Made by a program: the position numbers and the translations under genes
Shown: one piece after another, positions 44,472 to 52,724 of the stretch
Position numbering within the stretch: the stretch's first letter is position 1
Layout: each line of letters starts with the position of its first letter
NCBI RefSeq assembly: GCF_900046475.1
Contig: NZ_FCOU01000014.1
Span: 1-64,000 of the forward strand
DNA from: Collinsella ihumii
GTDB lineage: Bacteria; Actinomycetota; Coriobacteriia; Coriobacteriales; Coriobacteriaceae
Length of the DNA stretch: 64,000 nt
Direction: 5' to 3'
The notes under the pieces: model-generated
Told to the model about the DNA's origin: nothing
The model's database searches: none
Seen by the model: only the letters and a program-made list of their open reading frames with translations

Positions 44472-44978
44472 ATGGAACAGATGACCACCGCCGCCGTCGA
44501 CATCGGCGGCACCAAGATTGCGTGCGGCCTGGTGTCCATAGGGGAGGCCGGCGGCGCGACCCCGGTCGTCTCGGCCGTCGAGAAGATACCGACCGAGGCG
44601 GCGCAGGACGGCGAGCACGTGCTCGCACGCGTGATCTCTGCCGTGCAGGCGGCGCTCGAGCGCGCCGAGGAGCCCGTTGCCGGCGTGGGCATCTCGTCGG
44701 CCGGCGTGGTGGACCCGCGCACGGGCGACATCACCTTCGCCAACGAGCTCATGCCCGGCTGGGGCGGCACTAAGCTCGCCGCTGCCGTGAGCGAGGCCTG
44801 CGGCCTGCCGTGCCGCGTGCTCAACGACGTGCACGCGCACGCCCTGGGCGAGGCGCGCTGGGGCGGCGGGCGCAAGGCGTCCAGCTGCCTGGTCGTCGCC
44901 GCGGGCACGGGCATCGGCGGCGCCATCGCGCATCCCACGAGCCTGACCTCCTGGTTCAAGGCCGAGGTCGAGAAGTAG
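44472..44978 (+). pseudogene. Truncated ROK-family sugar kinase
   Basis: 168 residues, versus ~300 in the family. The N-terminal phosphate-binding motif AAVDIGGTKIACGLV, the GVGISSAGVVDPRTG block and the catalytic-Asp region VLNDVHAHALGEARWGGG are intact up to AAGTGIGGAI. There the usual GAxGxAGEIGH zinc-binding half should begin but is replaced by AHPTSLTSWFKAEVEK and a stop. The substrate-binding His/Cys cluster is therefore missing, and the protein is probably inactive, or it arose by an internal deletion that kept the native C-terminus. ATG 44472 follows AAGGAG. It lies in the uvrC-rapZ interval. Confidence 0.75.
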
Positions 44979-45005
44979 CCGCTTCGATCGAAGACGACGT
45001 CGCTC

Positions 45006-45044
45006 CGCGGGGCCGGCGCACCTGCCGGCCCCGCGGAACTTTTT
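45006..45044 (+). terminator. Terminator after the truncated ROK gene
   Basis: CCGCGGGGCCGGC and GCCGGCCCCGCGG enclose GCACCT and are followed by AACTTTTT. It overlaps an additional imperfect hairpin (45035-45104) with GGAACTTTTTGGGACGGGG arms. Confidence 0.7.
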
Positions 45045-45149
45045 GGGACGGGGCCATCTGCTTCCCGGCAGCCGGGGGCAAATGACCCCGTCCCAAAAAG
45101 TTCCACCCGGGTATACTGAAAAGAGTGCGTTTGCCCGAGGAGGTCTTCT

Positions 45150-46091
45150 ATGCCCGCTGCCAACGACAACCCCATCACCAAGGCCGAACTTGCCGACCGC
45201 GTGCCCGACGTCGTGGTCATCACGGGCATGTCCGGATCGGGGCGCACCCAGGCCATGCACGTGTTCGAGGACATGGGCTACTTCTGCATCGACAACCTGC
45301 CGCCGCGCCTCATCCTGCAGCTCGCCGAGCTCGTGGGCATCAACGCGGGCATCGGGCGCCATCTCGCCGTCACGTGCGACCTGCGCAGCCAGGGCCTGTT
45401 CGATGAGCTGCAAGATGCCATCCAGATGCTGCGCGATCACGAGATGAGCTGCAAGATCGTCTTTCTGGAGGCCTCGGACGAGGTGCTCATGCGGCGCTAT
45501 AACGAGAACCGCCGCCGCCACCCGCTCGCGATGCCCGGCGAGACCACTGCCGACGCCATCCAGCGCGAGCGCGTGCAGCTGGCGAGCATCCGCGAGTGCT
45601 CGGACATGACCATCGACACCACGCGCCTGCGCACGAGCGAGCTGCGCGCCAAGCTGCTGGTCGCCTTCTCGGAGCTGACCGACCAGCAGCTCATGGACGT
45701 GCGCGTGTTCTCCTTCGGCTTCAAGCACGGCATGCCCGTCGAGGCCGACATCATGATCGACGTGCGCTTCCTGCCGAATCCCTTCTATGACCCCGAGATG
45801 CGCAAGCTGACGGGGCTCGACGAGAAGGTGTCGACGTTCGTGCTGGAGAACCCCAAGACCAAGGAGTTCCTCGACGCCTGGTTCAAGCTGCTCGATGCCG
45901 TGATGCCCGGCTACGTCGCCGAGGGCAAGCCGCAGCTGTCGATCGCCATCGGGTGCACGGGTGGACAGCACAGAAGCGTCGCCATCGCCGAGGCGACGGC
46001 GCACTACCTTGAGCGCCAGTCCTATCACGTGAGCATCTCGCACCGCGACCTCCCGCGCGCGAACCGGACCGCCACGGGCGAGGCGCACTGA
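45150..46091 (+). CDS. rapZ: RapZ-family nucleotide-binding protein (YvcJ)
   Basis: 313 residues. The P-loop VVITGMSGSGRTQAMHVFED is modified (GR where GK is normal), followed by DMGYFCIDNLPPRL, the hallmark of the family. The C-terminal sensing domain retains RVFSFGFKHGMPVEADIMID, VRFLPNPF and IAIGCTGGQHRSV. In E. coli RapZ binds GlcN6P-related signals and small RNAs; in Gram-positives YvcJ is linked to competence and cell-wall metabolism. ATG 45150 follows GAGGAGG. whiA begins 54 bases downstream. Confidence 0.94.
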   Translation: MPAANDNPITKAELADRVPDVVVITGMSGSGRTQAMHVFEDMGYFCIDNLPPRLILQLAELVGINAGIGRHLAVTCDLRSQGLFDELQDAIQMLRDHEMSCKIVFLEASDEVLMRRYNENRRRHPLAMPGETTADAIQRERVQLASIRECSDMTIDTTRLRTSELRAKLLVAFSELTDQQLMDVRVFSFGFKHGMPVEADIMIDVRFLPNPFYDPEMRKLTGLDEKVSTFVLENPKTKEFLDAWFKLLDAVMPGYVAEGKPQLSIAIGCTGGQHRSVAIAEATAHYLERQSYHVSISHRDLPRANRTATGEAH

Positions 46092-46145
46092 CGCCCGCAC
46101 GTCTGAAGGTTCGTGCCGACCCGATACCTGAGAAGGGGTGGATAG

Positions 46146-47099
46146 ATGTCGTTTACCGCCGAGGTGCGCGACGAGCTCGCGCGCTGCGCGCCGACCTGCG
46201 AGTACTGCAACATCGCGACGCTCGCGGCGCTCGCCCGCGTCTGCGGCACCCTGAGCGTGCGCGGCGGCGGCCACTACCGCCTGCAGGTGGCGACCGAGAC
46301 GGGAGCCGTGGCGCGCACCATGATCGGGCTCACCCATCAGATCCTCAAGCTCAAAACCGAGTTCACCGTGCGCAAGAGCGTCTTGCACCGGGTCCGCAAC
46401 TACCTGATCGCCCTGCCCGACCAGCCCGACCTCGAGAAGGCGCTCGTGCTGCTGGGTATCCTCGACCGCTCCGGAACGCTCGTGCGCGGCATCCCGCACC
46501 ATGTGGTCGCGCGCGACTGCTGCCGGCTCGCCTACATCCGCGGCAGCCTCATCGCGGGCGGCTTCGTGGCCGACCCGCGCGGCGACTTCCACCTGGAGAT
46601 CTCGGTGCAGGGCGAGCAGTTCGCCCATGCGCTCGCCGACCTCATCGGGCAGGTGGGCGTGCGCGCCCGCGTGAACCGGCGCCGCTCCTCGTTCGCCGTC
46701 TACATCAAGAGCGCCGACGACATCTTGCGCCTTTTGCGCGAGGTGGGGGCGCAGCGCTCGGTCGCCGAGATCGAGGAGGCGCGCGTCGTCAAGTCGGTGA
46801 AAAACGCCGTCAACCGCCGGGTGAACGCCGAGCTTGCCAACCAGGGCAGGAGCGCGGGCGCAGCCCAGCGCCAGATGGAGCTCATCGAGCAGGTGAACGC
46901 GCTCGGGCTCAGGCAGTCGCTTCCCTCGGCCCTGTCGGCCTTCTGCGACCTGCGCGAATCGCATCCCGACCTGTCGCTTCGCGATCTGGGAGAGATTGCC
47001 GACCCCCCGCTTTCGAAGTCGGCGCTCTACCATCGCGTGCTGCGTCTGGAAAAGCTCGTCGAAGCCGCTGGTCCCGATATGAATGAATCGCTTCAATAG
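46146..47099 (+). CDS. whiA: WhiA, sporulation/cell-division regulator
   Basis: 317 residues with the LAGLIDADG-like N-terminal part (MSFTAEVRDELAR, CCRLAYIRGSLIAGGFVADP, YIKSADDILRLLREVGA) and a C-terminal HTH (SLRDLGEIADPPLSKSALYH, then RVLRLEKL). It binds DNA and influences division and growth in Actinobacteria and Firmicutes. The YvcK gene that normally sits between rapZ and whiA is absent. ATG 46146 follows AAGGGG. Confidence 0.95.
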   Translation: MSFTAEVRDELARCAPTCEYCNIATLAALARVCGTLSVRGGGHYRLQVATETGAVARTMIGLTHQILKLKTEFTVRKSVLHRVRNYLIALPDQPDLEKALVLLGILDRSGTLVRGIPHHVVARDCCRLAYIRGSLIAGGFVADPRGDFHLEISVQGEQFAHALADLIGQVGVRARVNRRRSSFAVYIKSADDILRLLREVGAQRSVAEIEEARVVKSVKNAVNRRVNAELANQGRSAGAAQRQMELIEQVNALGLRQSLPSALSAFCDLRESHPDLSLRDLGEIADPPLSKSALYHRVLRLEKLVEAAGPDMNESLQ

Positions 47100-47114
47100 C
47101 CGTTTTCCTGCGGT

Positions 47115-47130
47115 TTTGAAGCAATTCAAA
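47115..47130 (+). promoter_or_regulatory. TTTGAA-N4-TTCAAA inverted repeat upstream of gap
   Basis: A perfect six-base inverted repeat (TTTGAAGCAATTCAAA), 17 bases after the whiA stop and 135 bases before the gap start. Candidate operator; the regulator is unknown. Confidence 0.35.
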
Positions 47131-47161
47131 GCTCTGAAAATTCTCAATTCGACCCCTATTG

Positions 47162-47179
47162 TCGTGAAACTCATCACGA
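47162..47179 (+). promoter_or_regulatory. Crp-like site TCGTGA-N6-TCACGA upstream of gap
   Basis: A perfect six-base inverted repeat with six-base spacer matches the Crp/Fnr-superfamily layout (TGTGA-N6-TCACA; actinobacterial Crp accepts CGTGA-N6-TCACG). It lies just upstream of a TATATT -10-like hexamer near 47188, so it could control the glycolytic genes. Confidence 0.4.
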
Positions 47180-47264
47180 AAAAACGGTATATTCTAAGAG
47201 GTTTGTTTGTAGGCCTCAGCGGCAGGCAAGGGAACCTGCGGGGGCCTCGCGAAAGGAGACAAGC

Positions 47265-48290
47265 ATGGCAGTAAAGGTTGCGATTAACGGCTTTGGCCGC
47301 ATCGGTCGTCTCGCGTTCCGTCAGATGTTCGGTCACGAGGGCTCCGAGATCGTTGCTATCAACGACCTCACGTCCCCCGACATGCTCGCGTACCTGCTGA
47401 AGTATGACTCCACGCAGGGCAACTACGCTCGCGATCACGAGATCACCTCCGACGAGAACTCCATCACCGTCGACGGCAAGCAGATCACCATCTACAAGGA
47501 GGCCGACGCCAAGAACCTCCCGTGGGGCGAGCTGGGCGTCGACGTCGTGCTCGAGTGCACCGGCTTCTACACCTCCAAGGCCAAGGCCCAGGCCCACATC
47601 GATGCTGGCGCCAAGAAGGTCGTCATCTCCGCTCCCGCCGGCAACGACCTGCCCACCATCGTCTACAACGTCAACCATGAGACGCTGACGGCCGAGGACA
47701 ACATCATCTCCGCCGCCTCCTGCACCACCAACTGCCTCGCCCCGATGGCCAAGGGCCTGAACGACTTCGCCCCGATCGTGGCCGGCATCATGACCACCAT
47801 CCATGCCTGGACCGGCGACCAGATGCCGCTCGACGGCCCGCAGCGCAAGGGCAACAAGCGCCGCAGCCGCGCCTGCGCCATCAACATCGTCCCCAACAGC
47901 ACCGGCGCCGCCAAGGCCATCGGCCTGGTCCTGCCCGAGCTCAACGGCAAGCTCATCGGTGCCGCCCAGCGCGTCCCGACCCCGACCGGCTCGCTGACCA
48001 ACCTCTACGCCGTCGTCGACAAGCAGGTCACCGCTGACGAGGTCAACGCTGCCATGAAGGCCTACGCCGCCACCATCTCCGAGACCTTCGGCTACAACGA
48101 GGACGACATCGTCTCCACCGACATCATCGGCGAGACCCACGGCTCCATCTTCGACGCCACCCAGACCATGTGCAACGATCTGGGCAACGGCCAGACCCTG
48201 GTGCAGGTCGTTTCTTGGTACGACAACGAGAACTCCTACACCTCTCAGATGGTCCGCACCATCAAGTACTTCGAGAAGTTCGTCGGCTAA
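47265..48290 (+). CDS. gap: Glyceraldehyde-3-phosphate dehydrogenase
   Basis: 341 residues. NAD-binding [17 protein letters not shown] at the start, catalytic [16 protein letters not shown] (Cys nucleophile), and the substrate loop [20 protein letters not shown]. The C-terminal [14 protein letters not shown] is standard. It makes 1,3-bisphosphoglycerate in glycolysis. The start has AAAGGAG. It heads the run gap, pgk, tpiA, gpmI, secG but is separated from pgk by a terminator, so it can be expressed above the others. Confidence 0.98.
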   Translation: MAVKVAINGFGRIGRLAFRQMFGHEGSEIVAINDLTSPDMLAYLLKYDSTQGNYARDHEITSDENSITVDGKQITIYKEADAKNLPWGELGVDVVLECTGFYTSKAKAQAHIDAGAKKVVISAPAGNDLPTIVYNVNHETLTAEDNIISAASCTTNCLAPMAKGLNDFAPIVAGIMTTIHAWTGDQMPLDGPQRKGNKRRSRACAINIVPNSTGAAKAIGLVLPELNGKLIGAAQRVPTPTGSLTNLYAVVDKQVTADEVNAAMKAYAATISETFGYNEDDIVSTDIIGETHGSIFDATQTMCNDLGNGQTLVQVVSWYDNENSYTSQMVRTIKYFEKFVG

Positions 48291-48328
48291 GCATATCCCG
48301 ACCAGAGCTTCTTAGCGTCTTGAATTGA

Positions 48329-48374
48329 GAGGGCGCGGCCTTAAGGCGTATGCCCCAAGGTCGCGCCCTCTTTT
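48329..48374 (+). terminator. Terminator/attenuator between gap and pgk
   Basis: GAGGGCGCGGCCTT pairs with AAGGTCGCGCCCTC around a 14-base loop, followed by TTTTC. Confidence 0.85.
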
Positions 48375-48423
48375 CATATGCACTCCGCTTTCGCGGATGC
48401 ATCAAGTTGAAAGGTAGATGCAC

Positions 48424-49617
48424 ATGGCTTTCACCAAGAAGACCGTTCGCGACATCGATGTCGACGGCAAGCGCGTCCTGATGCGCGTTGACTTCAACGT
48501 GCCCCTGAAGGACGGCGTCGTGACCGACGACACCCGCGTCCGCGCCGCCATCCCCACCATCTCCTACCTCAAGGAGCACAACGCCAAGATCATCCTCATG
48601 AGCCACCTCGGCCGCCCCAAGGGCGACGGCCCCGAGCCCGAGCTCTCCCTGAAGCCGGCTGCCGACAAGCTCGCCGAGCTCACCGGCTTCGACGTCAAGT
48701 TCGTCGACGACACCTACGGCGAGAAGGCCGCCGCCGCGGTCGACGCCCTCGAGCCGGGCGACATCCTTGTTCTCGAGAACGTCCGCTTCGACAAGCGCGA
48801 GAAGAAGAACGACCCCGAGATCGGCAAGATCCTCGCGTCCTACGGCGACGTGTTCGTGCTCGACGCCTTCGGCACCGCGCACCGCGCCCAGGGCTCCGTG
48901 GTGGGCCCGGCCGCGTACCTGCCCGCGGTCGCCGGCTTCCTGCTTGAGAAGGAGGTCGACACCCTGACCGGCATCTTCGCCGAGCCCGAGCGCCCGTTCG
49001 TCGCCATCGTCGGCGGCTCCAAGGTGTCCTCCAAGATCGGCGTCCTCGACCACCTCATCGACTCCGCCGACACCCTGATCATCGGCGGCGGCATGGCCTA
49101 CACCTTCTTCCTGGCCAAGGGCTACGCTGTCGGCACCTCCCTGAAGGAGGAGGACTGGATCGAGCGCGCCGGCGAGATGCTCAAGAAGGCCGAGGACAAG
49201 GGCGTCAAGATCCTGCTGCCCATCGACAACATCGTCGCCGACCACTTCGGCGAGGACGCGGTCGGCGAGGTCGTCGACTCCGACAAGATCCCCGCGGACC
49301 GCATGGGCATGGACATCGGCCCCAAGACCGAGGCGCTGTACGCCGAGGCCATCGCCGGCGCCAAGACCGTGTTCTGGAACGGCCCCATGGGCGTCTTCGA
49401 GATGGACCAGTTCGCGCATGGCACCGAGGCCGTCGCGCGTGCCGTGGCCGACTCCGACTGCACCTCGATCATCGGCGGCGGCGACTCCGTGGCCGCTATC
49501 AACAAGTTCGGCCTGGCCGACAAGATGAGCTGGATCTCCACCGGCGGTGGCGCCTCCATGGAGCTCGTCGAGGGCAAGGCCCTTCCCGGAGTGGAGGCTC
49601 TGAACGATGCCGAGTAA
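48424..49617 (+). CDS. pgk: Phosphoglycerate kinase
   Basis: 397 residues. RVLMRVDFNVPLKDG, ILMSHLGRPKGDGP and VILVLENVRF-type block (ILVLENVRFDKREKKN) form the phosphoglycerate site; FVAIVGGSKVSSKIGVLDHL and the C-terminal FWNGPMGVFEMDQF bind ATP. ATG 48424 is chosen over ATG 48418 because GAAAGG is too close to the latter. The last 11 bases overlap tpiA. Confidence 0.98.
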   Translation: MAFTKKTVRDIDVDGKRVLMRVDFNVPLKDGVVTDDTRVRAAIPTISYLKEHNAKIILMSHLGRPKGDGPEPELSLKPAADKLAELTGFDVKFVDDTYGEKAAAAVDALEPGDILVLENVRFDKREKKNDPEIGKILASYGDVFVLDAFGTAHRAQGSVVGPAAYLPAVAGFLLEKEVDTLTGIFAEPERPFVAIVGGSKVSSKIGVLDHLIDSADTLIIGGGMAYTFFLAKGYAVGTSLKEEDWIERAGEMLKKAEDKGVKILLPIDNIVADHFGEDAVGEVVDSDKIPADRMGMDIGPKTEALYAEAIAGAKTVFWNGPMGVFEMDQFAHGTEAVARAVADSDCTSIIGGGDSVAAINKFGLADKMSWISTGGGASMELVEGKALPGVEALNDAE

Positions 49618-50377
49618 CCGCACCCGCCTCATCGCAGGCAACTGGAAGATGAACAACGACGTGGCCGGCGCCGCCAAGCTCGCCGACGAGCTGGCTTGCG
49701 CCCTGCCCGAGGTCCCCGAGGGCGTCGAGGTCGTCGTCTGCCCGCCGGCCGTCGACCTGACCACGGTAAACGACCGCATCCAGGCCGCCCCGATCGCGCT
49801 CGGCGGCCAGAACGTGTACTGGGAGGCCTCCGGCGCCTACACCGGCGAGACCTCGTGCGACATGCTCAAGAGTGCCGGTGCCACCTACTGCATCATCGGC
49901 CACTCCGAGCGCCGCGACTACTTCCACGAGACCGACGAGGACGTCAACCGCAAGGCGAAGGCCCTGATGGCCGCCGGCATCACGCCCATCTCGTGCTGCG
50001 GCGAGTCGCTTGAGGTCCGCGAGGCCGGCAAGCACGTCGAGTTCGTCGTCGACCAGATCAAGAAGGACACCGAGGGCCTCGAGATCACCGATCCCTCCAA
50101 GTACGTGATCGCCTACGAGCCCATCTGGGCCATCGGCACGGGCAAGACCGCCACGGCCGACGACGCCCAGGAGGTCTGCGGCGCCATCCGCGCCACGCTC
50201 GTCGACGTCTTCGGCGCCGAGACCGCCGCGGGCATCCGCGTGCTGTACGGCGGCTCCGCCAAGCCCGGCAACATCGCCGGCTTCCTCGAGAAGGAGGACG
50301 TCGACGGCGCGCTGGTGGGCGGTGCCTCGCTCAAGGCTGCTGACTTCGCCGCCATGGTTGAGAAGGCGGGGGAGTAG
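49607..50377 (+). CDS. tpiA: Triosephosphate isomerase
   Basis: 256 residues: LIAGNWKMNND at the start, catalytic His in YCIIGHSERRDYFHE, catalytic Glu in VIAYEPIWAIGTGKTAT, and the phosphate loop VLYGGSAKPGNIAGF. It begins inside the end of pgk, indicating translational coupling; gpmI starts three bases after the stop. Confidence 0.98.
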   Translation: MPSNRTRLIAGNWKMNNDVAGAAKLADELACALPEVPEGVEVVVCPPAVDLTTVNDRIQAAPIALGGQNVYWEASGAYTGETSCDMLKSAGATYCIIGHSERRDYFHETDEDVNRKAKALMAAGITPISCCGESLEVREAGKHVEFVVDQIKKDTEGLEITDPSKYVIAYEPIWAIGTGKTATADDAQEVCGAIRATLVDVFGAETAAGIRVLYGGSAKPGNIAGFLEKEDVDGALVGGASLKAADFAAMVEKAGE

Positions 50378-50380
50378 ACC

Positions 50381-51934
50381 GTGCCCAAGCATCTTCCTGC
50401 TCTGCTCGTGATCATGGACGGCTGCGGTCTGGCGCCTAAGGGCTCCGACAACGCCGTCGCTGCCGCGAACACGCCGTTTCTCGACAGCCTGTACGAGCAG
50501 TACCCGCACACCACGCTCGGCGCTTCGGGCGAGGACGTCGGCCTGCCTGACGGCCAGATGGGCAACTCCGAGGTCGGCCATCTGAACATCGGCGCCGGAC
50601 GTATCGTCTTCCAGGAGCTCAGCCGCATCAACAACTCCATCAAGGACGGCTCCATCCAGGAGAACGAGACGCTGGCCCACGCCATGGACGACGTCGCCAA
50701 GAACGGCGGCACGCTGCACCTGCTGGGCCTCGTGTCCCCGGGCGGCGTCCACTCCATGCAGCGCCACGGCGAGAACCTGTCGGCCATCGCCGCCATCCAC
50801 GGCGTCAAGCGCATCCGCTTCCATTGCTTCATGGACGGTCGCGACGTCGACCCGCACTCCGGTGCAGGCTACATCGAGACGCTGAAGCAGAACCTCGAGG
50901 CGCTGTCCGCCTACGCCGAGGTCGACGCCCGCATCGCCACGGTCTCCGGCCGCTACTGGGCCATGGACCGCGACAACCGCTGGGAGCGCGTCGAGCGCGC
51001 CTACGACGTCATCACGCTGCCGTCCGACACCGAGACCGATCCGGTCGAGGGCGTCCGCGCCTACTACGAGAAGGACGAGCGCGGCGATGAGTTCATCGAG
51101 CCGTTCGCCTGCCATAACGAGGGCGTGCGCGACGGCGACGCCATGGTGTTCTTCAACTTCCGTCCCGATCGCGCCCGCGAGATGACGCGCGCCTTCACCG
51201 AGACCGACTTCGACGGTTTCGAGCGCAAGGTCGCGCCGAAGCTCTCGCACTTCGTGACCATGACGGAGTACGACGACACCTTCAAGAACGTCGAGGTGGC
51301 GTTCCCCAAGACGTTCCCCGAGAACGTCCTTGCCGACGTCATCGCCCAGGCCGGCCTGAAGCAGCTGCATACCGCCGAGACCGAGAAGTACGCGCACGTC
51401 ACGTTCTTCCTGAACGGCGGCGTCGAGGAGCCCAAGGAGGGGGAGGAGCGCGTGCTCGTGCCCTCGCCGAAGGTGGCCACCTACGACCTGCAGCCCGAGA
51501 TGAGCGAGCCCGAGGTAACCGAGAAGCTCGTCGAGGCGATCAACGAGGACCGCGCAGACTTCTATATCGTCAACTACGCCAACTGCGACATGGTCGGCCA
51601 CACCGGCGTGTTCGACGCCGCCGTCAAGGCGGTCGAGGCTGTTGACGACGGTCTGTCCAAGGTCATCCCGGCCATTCTCGCCAAGGGCGGCTTCGCGCTC
51701 ATCACCGCCGACCACGGCAACGCCGACCACATGTTCGATGTTGACGCCGAGGGCAAGAAGCACCCGTTCACGGCGCACACCACCAACCGCGTGCCGTTCA
51801 TCGTGGTCGATCCGGCCGCCAAGCTCACCGGCATCGAGGACGGTCGCCTGTCCGACATCGCCCCGACGATGCTCACGCTCGCAGGCCTGGAGCCCTCGGC
51901 CGAAATGACCGGCCGCATCCTCGCCACCGAGTAG
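50381..51934 (+). CDS. gpmI: 2,3-bisphosphoglycerate-independent phosphoglycerate mutase
   Basis: 517 residues from GTG 50381, behind GGGGGAG at the end of tpiA. Metal site and phosphatase-like domain: LLVIMDGCGLAPKGSDNAV, GQMGNSEVGHLNIGAGRIVF (Ser nucleophile), CFMDGRDVDPHSGAGYIETL, and FALITADHGNADHMFDVDAE. It interconverts 3- and 2-phosphoglycerate with Mn2+. The standard iPGM length is ~510. Confidence 0.97.
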   Translation: MPKHLPALLVIMDGCGLAPKGSDNAVAAANTPFLDSLYEQYPHTTLGASGEDVGLPDGQMGNSEVGHLNIGAGRIVFQELSRINNSIKDGSIQENETLAHAMDDVAKNGGTLHLLGLVSPGGVHSMQRHGENLSAIAAIHGVKRIRFHCFMDGRDVDPHSGAGYIETLKQNLEALSAYAEVDARIATVSGRYWAMDRDNRWERVERAYDVITLPSDTETDPVEGVRAYYEKDERGDEFIEPFACHNEGVRDGDAMVFFNFRPDRAREMTRAFTETDFDGFERKVAPKLSHFVTMTEYDDTFKNVEVAFPKTFPENVLADVIAQAGLKQLHTAETEKYAHVTFFLNGGVEEPKEGEERVLVPSPKVATYDLQPEMSEPEVTEKLVEAINEDRADFYIVNYANCDMVGHTGVFDAAVKAVEAVDDGLSKVIPAILAKGGFALITADHGNADHMFDVDAEGKKHPFTAHTTNRVPFIVVDPAAKLTGIEDGRLSDIAPTMLTLAGLEPSAEMTGRILATE

Positions 51935-51978
51935 ACGGTCGGTTGGGGACGGGTTCGTTCCAACCCATCGATCCGCAA

Positions 51979-52010
51979 GGGGGTCGTCAGCGTCTGCTGG
52001 CGACCCCCTT
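51979..52010 (+). terminator. Terminator after gpmI
   Basis: GGGGGTCGTCAGC and GCTGGCGACCCCC form the stem, followed by TTCTCG. A TTGGGGACGGGTTCGTTCCA repeat arm precedes it at 51942-51966. Confidence 0.65.
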
Positions 52011-52066
52011 CTCGTATGGATGGGTCGGGTGGGGGTCGGGCTCTTCAGCCCCTTAACCCGTGGCGA

Positions 52067-52097
52067 TTGCGTGCGGCGGGTTCAGGTGTGGTACCAT
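52067..52097 (+). promoter_or_regulatory. Putative secG promoter
   Basis: TTGCGT (52067-52072), a 19-base spacer and TACCAT (52092-52097). Confidence 0.35.
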
Positions 52098-52136
52098 ACG
52101 GACTGTTCGAACGTACGTAGAAGGAGATTACGACTC

Positions 52137-52391
52137 ATGGGTCCGTTCCAGATCATCCTGTTCATCGTGTGGGCACTGTCCACGCTCGCGCTCATCGCGC
52201 TCGTCCTCATGCACTCCGGCAAGGGCACCGGCGTCTCCGACATGATCGCCAGCTCGCTGTACAACTCCAGCGCCGCGACCGGCATCATGGAGCAGAATCT
52301 CGACAAGCTGACGGTGATCGTTGCCGTCGTGTTCGCGATCTGCATCGTGTTGGCGATGTTCTTCTTCCCGCAGGGCATCGTGGGCATCTAA
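52137..52391 (+). CDS. secG: SecG, preprotein translocase subunit
   Basis: 84 residues with two membrane helices (FQIILFIVWALSTLALIALV near the start, and LTVIVAVVFAICIVLAMFF at the end). The LMHSGKGTGVSDMIAS loop is the family signature. It assists SecYEG export. ATG 52137 follows AAGGAG. The position downstream of the glycolytic genes is common in Gram-positives. Confidence 0.93.
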   Translation: MGPFQIILFIVWALSTLALIALVLMHSGKGTGVSDMIASSLYNSSAATGIMEQNLDKLTVIVAVVFAICIVLAMFFFPQGIVGI

Positions 52392-52418
52392 GCGAACGCC
52401 TTCAATCCAGTTTCTTGC

Positions 52419-52452
52419 AAGCCGTCCGGGGGAGACCTCGGGCGGCTTTTTA
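52419..52452 (+). terminator. Terminator after secG
   Basis: AAGCCGTCCGGGGGAGACCT, then CGGGCGGCTTTTTAG: arms AGCCGTCCG/CGGGCGGCT with a U-run. Confidence 0.85.
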
Positions 52453-52724
52453 GTGTGGCGCCCCGCATGACGGGGTTCGGCCTCTCTAGGTTACAGAAAT
52501 GTTACAAACCTCTAAAAGTATGCAGATGTGACCTGCGAATGCTCCGGTTTGTTAAAGAAAATCTCGGATTGAACCAAATTGAGCACTTTATTATGCAAAA
52601 GTTGCGGTACATTAGGGACCATCGCGTCAGGGGTGCAATCACAGCCTGAGCACCCCGCTTATGATCGCGTCGTAGGGGAGGGGCCGCACAGGTCCCGCTT
52701 CTGAACTGTTTTAAGGAGGATGGC
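52453..52724. other. AT-rich promoter region of oppA
   Basis: A 270-base, relatively AT-rich stretch with runs such as TTGTTAAAGAAAATC and TTGAACCAAATTGAGCAC then TTTATTATG. One or more promoters for the binding-protein gene are likely, but no single -35/-10 pair is clear. A long 5' leader follows. Confidence 0.4.
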
